From Aptenodytes patagonicus (taxonomy: Eukaryota; Chordata; Aves; Sphenisciformes; Spheniscidae), in assembly GCF_965638725.1 (NCBI RefSeq), contig NC_134961.1, positions 7,718,641 to 7,782,640 of the forward strand: a stretch of 64,000 nt of DNA. Direction: 5' to 3'. The notes below the pieces were generated by a model that did no database searches, was not told the origin of the DNA, and saw only the letters and a list, made by a program, of their open reading frames with translations. Positions 46,901 through 58,900 of the stretch are shown piece after piece. Within the stretch, counting starts at the first letter, position 1. The number at the start of each line of letters is the position of its first letter. The position numbers were made by a program, and so were the translations under genes.

Positions 46901-49900
46901 GCCGTGTGCTGGATCCTGCGGGATTTTTTTTCCCCTCCCTCCTTCAGCCCGCCCCGCCATCCCTCTCTTCTGCCAGGCGTGCCGGCGCTGTTCTTCATTT
47001 CTGGGAAACCATGGACAAGAAGCAAGGTAGATGTTGCAATTTCCAAAACACGTGGTGGGGGAGAGTGAAGGGCTGATTCTGATGCTAAAAGAGGCCATGT
47101 AACTTTTTTGGGTCAATCCATGTGGTTTTACTTCTTTCTCCTTGCTTGGGTGGGGGGTCGGTGTTTGCAGCTGGGGAGCTATTTTTAAAGCACTGGAAAC
47201 TTGCATGTTTTGCGGGGGGGAGTTGAAACACTGGCATCTTAATTGTAAAAAAAAAAAAAATCTAGCATGGCTAAAGGAGAATATTCGGTGGGTAAAGCTA
47301 GCTCCTGGCTCCGGTTTTGGTTGCATTCCTGGGACGCAGGGTTTTCCAGCAGCTCTTGCGTGGTCCTCCCCTGCTAAAAAGCCTGTTGCACTGGAAAGGC
47401 GGGCGCCCACGGCAGCCCCGGCAGTCAGGAGCTCTCATTCAGTGCAGGCCGACAGGTTGTTTTAAGGCTGAAAGGGGCTTTTTCTGAAGCTTGTTTTTTT
47501 CCTCCTCCTCGCTAACTTTTTTTTGCAGAAGTGGAGAGCGCGGGGCAGCGATGACCCGCAGGAGCCCCTCTCTGCAGCAGGATCTCGGCGGGCCGATGAG
47601 TGATGGCTTTCGGCAGGTTGAGAGCCTTTTTTCCACTTCCACAGATAGCTTTTTCCACCCTCAACAGTGGAAAATAGCACAAAGTGTGCCTGTGAGGAGC
47701 TGGCTCTCATGACCAAAGCAAACAAATTCCCCTCTCTGCTTTGCACCCTGCCTTTAATTTCTTCCTTTCTTTTTTTTTTTTTGGATGCTTTTTTGTTTCA
47801 GCTCTTTCTTTGCAGCAGGGCTGGGATCCAGCCTCCTGCCCCATCCATGGCATTTGACTCTCCTCCTCGGATCGAGGAGAACCGGGATGCATCCGAAACA
47901 TTTTCCCTGGCACTAGCAAAGCGACGTGGCTCTGGAAGCAGCCTCCCGTGCTGCAGCCGTCCCCAGGACTTCACCTGGGGCTGGAACCAGAACCCTGGGG
48001 AGGCAGCGGAGAGGTTTAATTTCAAAGGTCGGCTCAGGCAAATAGTTTTATTTACAGTTCTTTAGATTGTCCTGTTCGTTTCTCTCCACCCACGCCAGCG
48101 GAGTGGGAAGGATAAACCTCCCGGGGAGAGGTGCAACTTAATAGGACTGGAGTTGGTGGTGGCAAAGACGAGGATTCAGATGTTGAATTAAGCAGTTCCA
48201 GGAAACATCTGTCTCAGTTCTTAGCTGGTGGAGGTTATACCATGAGAAAAGAAATTGTTAGGCTTTTTTTTTTTTCTTTCTTTAGGAGGAAATGGTTCCT
48301 TTCTTAGCATAAAGGATGCAGTTACGTGCCTGCAGCATCACGTGGGTTACAATCTCATCCGCACCAGGAACTTCTGTCAGCTAATTTTCCCCTGCCCGGG
48401 CGCAAGGCGCTGTGCCGCGTGCCCCCGTGGCCGGCAGCCCCTTCCGCCGCCTGGAGCGCTGTGCCGGCAGCGCCCAGCCGTCCCGCGTGCTCAGGGCTGG
48501 CAGTGGAGCCCTGGGGCTCGCAGGGGTAACCGGGACGTGTCCCCAAATCGCTTTGTCCTGCTGCCTTTTTGCCCACGTGGAGGGATCTCTAGAGGGGAAC
48601 TGTGTTGCTTTGTGCTTGCAGCTATTCCTCTTGCAAGAGCCCAGTGCCCTGGGAAACTAGCGTGTTTCCAGGATTTTCAGGTGACATAAACCGTTCTTCA
48701 CATTATAGCCATTCCTCCTGCACCGACCCTACCGGGATCCCAAACGTGGGAGAGACAGTGCCGAGGCCTTGCTGGTGAGAAGGAGCTGACAGCAGCTGCC
48801 TGCGGGGGCTAAAAGCAAATGCTGCCCTGGGATGTACTCGGGACAGAAGGGCTTGATTTGCAAGGTCTTGTCATGCCCATCCCACTGCCTTTTTGTTCCT
48901 CCCATTTTATTTTTGTCCCCCCACGCCTGCCCAAGTCCTTCCTTCAACCTCATTCACCCTGAAACAGCGCGTGGGCTTTCCCTGGGGGGCTGCAGAGGCT
49001 CAGAACGAGGTCACCTCCTGGGGGGTGATGCATCCAGCTCTGGGGCTTGCAGCAGGCAGCCCGGCAGCCTCTGGGTGCTTGAGGGGCGATCGCTGGGCTT
49101 TGCAGTAGCGAGGAGGCTGTGCCGTGCCCCCACCTCCCGTGTCAGGGCTCTGCCTGTCCCGAGCAGGCTGTGCAGAGCTTCGGGGCAGGACTGCTTGTCT
49201 CTTTTTTTTTTTCTTTTTTTTTTCTTTTTTTCTTTTTCTTTTTTTTTTTTCCGGGCTGTGCTCAAGGGGAAGTGGTGCCTGCCTACTCCACCTCTGCCTG
49301 GCCAGACCCATGCCGCTGCCGCTGCAAGCAGCGGGAGAAGCTTGCAGCAAGAAGCAAGAGTTCAGACGAGCCTGCAGGGTGCTGGAAAGCTCGTGGCAAA
49401 TTTTGGGAGAGCTGTAACAGGCGAATCCAACCTCCACCTCAGCTCCCCCGTCTGCAGGGCAGCATCGTGGCTGATTTTATTCCTGCAGGCATGGGCTGAG
49501 CTGGGTTTTCCACCAGCGTAGGTGGCCCAGCCAGAGCCTGGGAGTGGTGGCAGAATACCTCCGGTTTAATCGGTGCTTTTTCAGATTGGAGCTAGGAAAT
49601 GCATTTTGGGGCTAGGCGTGGCAGGGTGGGAAGGGGATTGTCACTGACCCTGGCAGTATGATGCTGGGAAGTGAAGGGCAGCGGTTTGGGGGTACAGGGA
49701 AGTGGGCTGATGTGCAGGACCGCTGCTATAGCAGAGTTCACGGGGAATGACTGATGCGCAGAGACGTTAATTGACTCTCCTGTATGGTGCAGGGGGTTTG
49801 TAACGGGGAATCTCCCCATCCCTCGCTGGCCCTCTAACCCGCGCTTGCAAATCCTCCTGTCTGTGAGCTTGGGCTCCACCGAACAATGCGCCCCATTGAT

Positions 49901-52900
49901 TCCTGACCCCGGGCTGGGTGCTCCCAGCTCCCTCTGGCCTGGCTCTTACAGCCAGGGCTAAGGAAGGGCTGATGCCGCAGCCTGCGGGACGCCTGGCTCG
50001 GGGAGCGTGTGGACCCTGCTCCCGCCGCGTGAGTCACCGTGCTGCGGCCGGCACTGCCAGGGTAGCAGCGGCACAGAAGGTGCTTTGTGCCGGCTGCAGG
50101 ATTACTATGGCAATTGGGGAGAGGGAGAGCAAACAGATTAAGCAAAATATCGGTCGGGATGGGGGACGTTTCAGGGCTTCATGTAGAGGTCTGGCAGGTA
50201 ACTGCCTGGGGGTGCTGCATGCAAACCGCTGTCTGCATTTCGGAGCAGGTCACGGGGGAGAAATGCTCAGTGCAAGGCTCCTGGTCAGCAGCGAGCTAAA
50301 TCCATCCCCCTGGATGGGATGGGATGTGTGTTCATGGTGAGCTCCCCAGCTTGCCTGGGTGCAGAAGGACTCTGGGGACCCCAGTTTTTAGGTTCTGTGG
50401 TCAGCCTCCCATGCTGAGTAGCGAGAGGCTGGGTGCAGGAAGGGGAGGCACTTCTGAACCCGTGGATGGCATCTTTCCTTTGGCTCCGTTTTGCGTTTGC
50501 TCCTGTCATTGCTCAACCAGGTATTTTGCAAAGTGTCGTCAGTGGGCATGCTGGGCTATTGATAGTCCCCTTTCCAGCCCTGCTGGGTGGGTGATGGGGA
50601 AGGGAAACTTTGCAGGCTCACGAATTAGAAGCTGTGATTGCTGTGACATGGTCAGGTCTCCAGAGATGGTTTCCAGCCAAGCGGGATCGGTTTGGGGTGG
50701 AGCGGCTCGCTGGCTGGTTTCATTGAGCTGGAAGTTCACATTGCTCTTGTAGCTCACAGGAACTGCGCTGGTCCCAGACCTTATGGGCCGGCTCTGATGC
50801 AGGAAAGGTGGCAGATAAGATGGGGATATGGACTGATCCGTGCTGATTCCCTCAGCAGGGAGGGCTGCTGCTGGTCCCGCAGTTGGGACCTTTGCAGTAT
50901 CTTGCAGACCAGCTTTCACCCGCAGCCTCAGCGAGGTTTGCATTTGGGGAGGGACAGGACTGGTAAAGTGAGTTTCAGGCACCTGTTTTAGCTGAGGCAT
51001 CTGGAGCTGGCGGGGGACAGGGATGGGGACGGAGGCTGGCTGTGCTGGGAACATGCTGGACAAGTATCGTCATTCTGTCTCACTGCTGCTGCGGGAGCTC
51101 TCGCATGGTGCTGTCTCTCCTGCTGAAATCCCAGCTCCTCGCCTTTCCCCCTCCCTTCCCCAGCAGCCTTCGCAGTGCTGGACTTTGTCCGCATGCCTGT
51201 TCCTGGGAGCCAGGCAGGTAGGAGCCATTTTGAAGGGCTGTCCAAGGCCATGCCGAGCTGTCTGCTCCCAGCCCGGTGCCTGGAGCACACCTTGCTGTTT
51301 GTGCTTTTTAATGCATCTTCCAGGTCTGTGCAGCCAGAATTGCCTTTAGCTGCAAAGCGCAGCTGCCCCCTTGTCTCTCTTGGGGGGGGATCAGGACTTC
51401 GACGCTCTCAGCTGTATCACTTCAGCCCCCATCCCAGCCCCTCATGGTCTGTTTATTTTCCCAGCGAGCTGGGGTAGGTGGGTGAGCTGTTTGCTGATGG
51501 AGGAACGGCTGGGGCTTCGGTGAGCAGCCTGGGGTCAGCGGCACCGCAGGGAGCTGATTCTCAGCCCTGCGCAGGTCTCCTCTGCCCATTGCTGCCCGCT
51601 CGCCCCCCCCCCCCGCCCATGCTGGTTATCTCTTGTCCCTGTAGTTTCATCTGCAAGTGCTTGGCCTGCCCTGGACCTGCCTGAACCCCGTTTCCCTCTG
51701 CAGCAGTAGGTTATGTTATCTCAGTGCTGTTTGGAGTTGGGGAGGAGAGGGAAGAGAGCATCCTCTCGCCAGTCACCCCTGATGAGGTCGGGCCTTGTCT
51801 GGCGGGGTCTCAGCCTCTGCAAGCCTGCGTTTGTGGCCGGTTCGCTACTGGCTTTTTCAGTCAGCTCCTATCTGGTTTTGCCCTGGTTTCCCCTCGTTGC
51901 GTGTGGGGTGTCCCCTCCCCTGCTGGGGCTAACTCCTTGGTTTCGCTTGAGGTCTGATGGCTGTCGCCCTCCGTGCCAGATCCAACCCGCGCTGCAGAAC
52001 GGGTCTGGCTCTTCCCGAGAAGGCCTGGGTGGGGGCCGGAGGGCTGTGGGGCAAGGATGAGCCGGACAGGGAGAGTTTTCGGGAGCCCTGTGCATCACTA
52101 ATGGCATGGGGACCTCTTGTGGCTGGAGAAACGGGGATCGGGCCAGGCTTTGCTGGGCTGGGCTCCGCCAGCCCGTCTGCCTCCCTCTGCCTGCAGCCCA
52201 GCCGGGAGGGCTCTTCTTGGGCCGTGCGTGGGACCGTGAGGGATACAGGGTTGGTACCCGGCGGGTCTGGAGCATGAAGGCTGAGCTGGCGTCTCCCTTC
52301 TCTCTTTCAGATTCCAAAGGATCCTTGGAGCCGCACAAACCGGGTAAGTGCCCAGCAGAAATCGCAGCTTTAACCCATCTCCTGAACATCAGCAATTAAA
52401 ATCCCCAAAGAGAGGGGACTGTTAATGGCCATGAAGGGTAAAGAGCACTTTTGGGGTGTATGAGGAGCACTGCAAGGCAGTGCTTGGCTGTGAGACTTGG
52501 AAAATGGTCTCTGTCAATGTACCGCTGGGTATTTCTGCAGGCAAGTGCTTGACAGGGTCAGAGACCCACTTGTGCTTCTGGCTCTTCCCTGAAACTTTGG
52601 GCAAATGGTCCTGAGCACTGTGACCTCCTTATCTTGCCGTAGCTGCACAGCGTAGGGGATCCAGGCCCTGCCTTCCCTACCTGGTGGCTGCAGGCAAGAG
52701 CATGCTTGAAGGAAGAAAAGTAGAAATGCCAGTTGCTCATGTGTGCATCTTCTCTTCCAGTGAAAAGCAAGAAGACACGGGAACTGAGGATAACATGTAT
52801 CCCCATCAAACAGCCCGTTGCCAACACAACGTAAGTGTCTCTCCTGCTTAAAGCCAGCCGGCGGTTCTCTGGAGCTGGATTCAGCACCGCCTCAAGGGGA

Positions 52901-55900
52901 ATGGCCCACGACGACTTCACAAAATCAGCATAGTTAATTTCTCTATCTTAAGCTCTGGCTAGCGGGTGATGAGAAGGAATTACACACATCCGCACATGTG
53001 CGTGCAGACACATGCACCGTGTGTGTCTCTCTGGGAGGTGCCTGTTTGATTTGAAATGGCTGAAAGGCAAAGGCTGGGAGACTCTCCAGTCTTTCTGCCA
53101 CGGCTGTGCCGGTGCCAAAGGGCAAAGACGTGGTGGAGAGAGCAAATCTGTCCGAGAGAAGAGGGGAAGGTTTTTAGTGCAGGGGAAGAGAAGAGGTGGT
53201 GGCAGCTGGACCACGGCAGGAGCAGGGGGGAGAGGGTTGGGTGATGCTCCGCACGGCAGGGCATCCTCCCCCTGACCTGTGCGTCAGGGCTAGTTTGAGT
53301 TGTTTGCAGCTCCTCGCCTTGGTGGGAGGAGGACACAGACATCTTACGTTGTTGTGCTGCTTGGTGCCGGGGGCCAGTGGCCAGCAGTATCTCAGGGCAC
53401 TGGAATTTCTCTCTGCCCTGCGTGCTTTGTGCGGCTGATGCTTGTTATGCTGTGGGGGAGAGCCCAGGGTAGTGGCGCTTGGTTTGACAAAGAACAGACG
53501 GCTAAAATTCCTCTTCCATGGTGCTCTTCCAAAACACCTTGGGCTGCGCCTCCACTGCTGAGCCTTGTTTGCTCCAGAAACCCTTTCTAGAGACCCTCCC
53601 AACTCCAGGAGAGCAATGAAATCGCCAAAGGGGAAATATCGCTACTGAAAACCCCAGGTAGATAGGGCAGATCTGCCGGAGGGGGAGCCAGGGGAACTGC
53701 CCATTAATGCTGTGCAGCCTAGCATGCACCCTGCATGCAACAGCCACCTCCTTCTCCCATGGGTGCATCTGCCTCTGCTCCTATCGGTGTTTGAATTTCC
53801 CCTAGAGAAAGTGTCATGCCGGAGTTTGCAGGGCGCTTGCATGCCCAGAGCACTCGTGTAAAAGCTGGTGCAAGTTATCCGCGACTCCTTTTCTCTGTGC
53901 TTTTCAAGCTGCAGTGCAAATATTTGCGCAGTGCAAGGCTTTTGCTGTGAGCCTGAAGTACTTCCTTGAAGCTGGAGGTTGCTGTATTGCTCTGATGGGA
54001 ATTGGGAGGCTAAACCAGTTGGGCAATCTCCACTCTTAGAAGGTCCCAGGGGATGGGGAGAGCAGAGAAGCGAGGCACGAGGGACAAAACACTCGTGTCG
54101 GCTCTAAAAGTACCGTGCTGCCCGTAATGGGAAGTGAGCAGCAATGAGGAAAAAAGCCATAAAGGAAGACTTTCGCCTGCACAGTGTTGTGCAACGTGTG
54201 ACACTGAAGTGCTGCCTGCTCTGCCTGCCACACTGCCTGAAACAGGCCTGCGAGTGTACACAAATGACTCACGGGTGAGGAATTACCTGTTGTTCCCTCG
54301 GCGTTTTGGGCTACGTGGCTGTCCTGTTACAACACCTGCCTGTCAAAACATGACAGCTGAGCTGCTCTGCCACAGAAACGTCTCATCCCGTCGGTCTCGG
54401 TTCCTCAGGCTCTTGAGCAGGGATGGTTTTGTAGCTTGTTGGTTTGATGCATGTTTCACCTAGCTGACGCTCTGGGGTTCTCGCTGACTGCGTGCAGCAA
54501 GTGCCTCGTGGGTGTGGGCTGAGGTGTTACTGGCACAATTAAAGCATTTGTGAGTGTTTGGAGGGGGCTGGTTTGAACCCATGACAATAAGACGCAGTGG
54601 AAAGCAGCGGCTGAAAGTGCTCGAAGGATCTTGAAACCTGGCTCTGGCCAAGAGGGTTAACGAAGCTGGGCTTTCTCCTGACTCTCTCTCTCTCTCTCCT
54701 TGCAGGCCCCCAAGGAACTTGGACTCCAGAGCGTTCATTACCATCGGAGATAAAGTACGTGTCAATGTGGTTTCTTTTTTGCTTGCTTCCAATTTTGTTT
54801 GCCCCTTGTATGGGGAGTTTTATGAATCATGCCTGACAACCTGTTAAATCGGATCTTGAGATTTCAGAGCACCCCATGAGAAGGACAGTGCCGTCCTGAT
54901 GCAGTTTCATGGCATGCATTTTTGCAGGGACGAGACATCCCACAGCAGGACCTTTGCCCTGTGGAGCAATGGGGTGTCTGTGTGTATTTAGAGCAGTGAC
55001 TGTTGGGGAGCTGAACATGTCACCCTGCCTGCAAGATGGCTCGTCTCTGAGCCCGTGTGCTCGCTGGCTGGTCTCTCCTGCCTGCGGGCAGTCCCTGCAA
55101 GGCAGGTGGGTGTCAAAGGCTGGGTGTGCTGTTTTGTCTGTAGTGGGAGATGACAGTGGTCCCTTGACAGCCCCACTGGCCACCTCGGTCTGAATGCACG
55201 GACCCAGGCCATCCACCCCAAATCAGCGTGGCCTCACTGCGCTCCCTGGCTGTCCCAAAGTCCTCTCTGTCCTGCTGACCCACAGGGCTGCGTTACTGCC
55301 CGTGGCCCAGGAGAAGCTGGGCACGAAGCGTCTCTCTGGCTCTCCAAAGCCTTTCCTAGTGACCTGGTGAAAAACACTGCTAGAAATAGCCACTGTCTCT
55401 CTTTTATTTCATTCTCTTGTTACGGGCTCTCCTGGGCTGCAGAAGGCTTTGCAAATGAGCTAAAAATACCATGCATCGGATCAGCCCTATATCTAGCTGC
55501 TTACCTTCCAGGCTGGGAGGTGGCTCAGCTGATGGGATCTGGGCCCCTCAGCCTTGGTGCGAGGTTTTAGGGTTAGGGGACAGATGGGAGAGGAGAGGAA
55601 GCTTTGGCTGGGTCCAGGGGACAACCCTGCTGCCTGTGTCATTTTCTGGCCATTGTGTCGTGTGTATTAATAGCTCGGGGACAGATGCTCACTTTACAGC
55701 CTGGGCATGGCATGTGAAATGGGAGAGTGCTGTAGCTTGGGGAAAGCTCTCTAGACTCGCTTCCTTCCCTGCTCTGCCTGCACTGGTGTTTGCAGGAGGG
55801 GTCTGGTCTGGGTATTTTTGGAGTAACACAATGTGGGATGGAGGAAGAGGGCTTGGGCAGAAAGCCAGCTTTGGGCCACGGGGTGGATGACGACCTCGGG

Positions 55901-58900
55901 TCCATCGGATCCGTGCAGGTGATGCCCTGCGTCCCCGCTACCGGCTCCAACCCCCCAGGGCACGGGGTGAGCAATGCTGGGGAGGGGAGCGCCGGCTCTG
56001 TTGGTGCATCGCCTCTGTTCCTGGGCAGGGCAATGCTGGTTCCTGGAGCGTGCTGGGAACCGCCAGCTTCTGGGGAAGCCTTAGGGTAAATGCCAGGGAA
56101 AAAAACCACAAAACAATAACCTGGAACAAGTGCAGAACACGTGTCCTGAAAAGCACCACCAGATCCTTCCTGGAGGTCCCTGCAGGAGCTGTGAGCCTGC
56201 ACCGCTCCTCTGCCAGCTGCCTGGGGCGGCAGGGTGGGGGGTTGGATGCATCCCCATTAGCCCCGCGGTCCTCGTTTCTGGATCCACCGTCCTGCCCAGG
56301 AAAGGGCCGGCACCTTCCTGTGCTGGGCAGTGCATAGCTCAGTGCTGAGCTCAAGCACAGACCTCTCTTGCTCCCTGCCTCAGCCGCCTGCCAGGCACTT
56401 CTGGCTCAAATAAATGGAGCCAGGGCTGGCGGGAAGGTCTATCGGACCTGGTCGTTGCTGGCCGTGCCGTGGCCAGCACCGAGGGGCACTTGCTGGCCAG
56501 GAGCCCAGCAGCCACATCTCCCAGCTTGGCTCCTTAATGCCAAAGGCTGTTTCCTCTCCACTCTGGGCGTAGCTCGCAGGCACGGTATCCGGCGCTGTGC
56601 TGTGGATGTTTCCCACCCTCGTTGCCTTTGTGGCTACTGGGGCAATTTGGCATCCTGGTATTATATTTTTGTTCCTTGAGACCGGAGGAAAACTGGAGGC
56701 TGGATAAAGCCTGGCTAAAAGAAGGCCTGTGACTTATCAGGAGAGATGAACGCAGAGTCCAAAAATAGCCCCTGTCTCACTCAAACAGTTTGTGCCCTGC
56801 CCAGCAGAGCAGGCAATTACAGGGTAACATGTCTTTAGGGAAACTTGTCTGTGGGTTGCGCAGGAGCTCGCTGGCTCCCTGCTGTGTGGGGCACTCACTT
56901 GTCTGAGCACTGGCAATGGGTTTTTTCCACCTTGAAGCAAGACTTATGTAGTTGCACTCGCCTGAGCTCCTTCATTGGTGCTAACTCACATTTTACCTTG
57001 CCGGCTGCTTTCTGATGGTGGGAGAAAGTATCGAAAGCAGGTAAAACGCATTTGAACTCCCTGATAATTAGGAATTGGGTTGCTGCATGCACCATCCCAT
57101 CTAAGAGAGGCTTTGCACAGGCGGAGGTGTTATTAGACACATAGGTGTGTTTGTGACTGATGATCTCTTGGGATGTGGGGCGAGGTGGGGATCCCTGGCT
57201 GCGCACGGGGATTTGGAGCTGTGGCAGAGGCTCCTGACTGCTGCCCATGTTGGCACGGGCGCTGCTAAAATCCTGCAAGTAGTTCAGCAACCGCAGAAAT
57301 ACCGTTGTGTGGGTAATCCCAAGCAGGCAGAGAGGCACCAACCTTTGGTGTCCTTTCCAGTGGCAGCATGCCCTGGCTTAAAGGATGAAAGTCCTGATCT
57401 CTAGCTGCAGAGGGGGAGTTAAATGAGCCCTGGTGAGTACGGGGTGAGAGGGTTTGGGCTCTGGTTCAACAGAGCAAAAAACATATTCATCTTCTCTAAG
57501 CGTGGTGCCCCTGGTACATATAGGAATTGTTGAAGCCCTGTAGGTACCATCATTTGGAAGTGCTCTGCATGAACAAGCTGCAAGCATTGGACCTCTGCTG
57601 ATGTCCCTGGTGATACGCGTGCCTGTGTCTGATTTTTGTCTCTCTTCTTAAAGAACTTCGAGGTGGAAGCTGATGACCTGGTGGCAATTTCGGAGCTGGG
57701 CCGTGGGGCCTACGGCGTGGTGGAGAAAGTCCAGCATGCGCAGAGCGGCACCATCATGGCTGTGAAGGTGAGGACAGCTGCTTGCTGAGGGAGATGGAGG
57801 TTGGGACGTGCAGCTCCAAGGGAGCGGAGAGACTCTGCTGAACTCCACTGGTCGCAGCAAAATGGGGACAGGCTTGTTCTCGGTTTGACAGCCTCGTATC
57901 CCCAGTGTGGCTTGGCTGTTGGAGGGTCTGGCTGATACCAGCTGGACACTGTGGGGTTGATCAGCAGGCTCTGAAAGCCAGTCTTGGTGCCTGCAGTTAG
58001 ATAGTGCAAGGTTTGGATGTCAGAGTGCCTGTCCAGGCTGCTGGCCTGATCCTGCATCCGCTGAAGAGCTCGCCAAAGGTTTGTCATTCATTAAGGTGCT
58101 GTCTGGAAGAGGGAATCTGGGCATCTCTTGGGGTTCTACTGGGTGCAAAATAAGCCCAAAACACTTGCTCTGGCCTCAGAACTGCAGGCCCTCTGAATCA
58201 GCCTGAGGGATATTGGTGTTATCCCACCTACATCAAACCCCTCTTCTTTCATATTTGTCTCAGAGGATTCGAGCGACTGTGAACACTCAGGAGCAGAAGA
58301 GGTTATTGATGGACTTGGACATCTCCATGAGGACAGTTGACTGCTTCTACACTGTTACCTTCTATGGAGCCCTCTTCCGCGAGGTACTGAGCTGGTGGAT
58401 GGCTGGTGGGCTGCATGGCACGGGCCCCTGCGATTGCGCTGAAGGCGCTAAACTGTCCCAAACCACCTCTGCTTTCTTCAGCCCATCTGGGCTGTTTGAG
58501 ATGCTGCCATGACTTAAAGTCAAAGGCTTGTCTCCGTCAGACAGTGTTGAGCAGGTTCCGTTCCTCACTTGCATGGCAGGTGCCGAAGCACGTTGTCCAT
58601 GGCCCAGACTAGCTTTGGGGTAGACCCTCTAGGGGAGCCATCACAGGTGGTTTTGGTGGTAACGGGACATCTGTGCCCATCACTATCCAGTGCGGAGCCT
58701 GTGTGCTGGTGGTGTGGCCAACAGTGGCTGCGCGGCAGGGACCTTGGCTTGCCCTGTGTGGAAGGGGCAGTGTCTGTTTGTCCATTCGTCCCCACCTCTC
58801 CCTTCAGCTCCCGGGGATTTTCAGGGAATTCCCTCTCAACTGTTTTTTCTCTGTCCACAGGGCGATGTGTGGATCTGCATGGAGCTAATGGACACCTCCC

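Larger units (their letters stand above)
31955..52310 (+). other. MAP2K3: MAP2K3 intron 1 (20.4 kb)
   Basis: A long first intron with no recognised foreign gene. It contains the (GAGCY)n array, many G/C and T homopolymers, a worn CR1 fragment (37,060-37,300), a T/C pyrimidine tract (49,201-49,251) and a candidate second promoter with an alternative first exon (46.6-47.03 kb). Open frames up to 335 codons (minus strand, 44,230-43,223) begin at non-ATG codons and show no family resemblance. Confidence 0.8.

Noticed and set aside
47551-47612. Possible further MAP2K3 first exon with ATG at about 47,551 and a CAG|GTTGAG donor
   Set aside because: The donor is weak and would leave phase 0, which does not fit exon 2 (phase 1).
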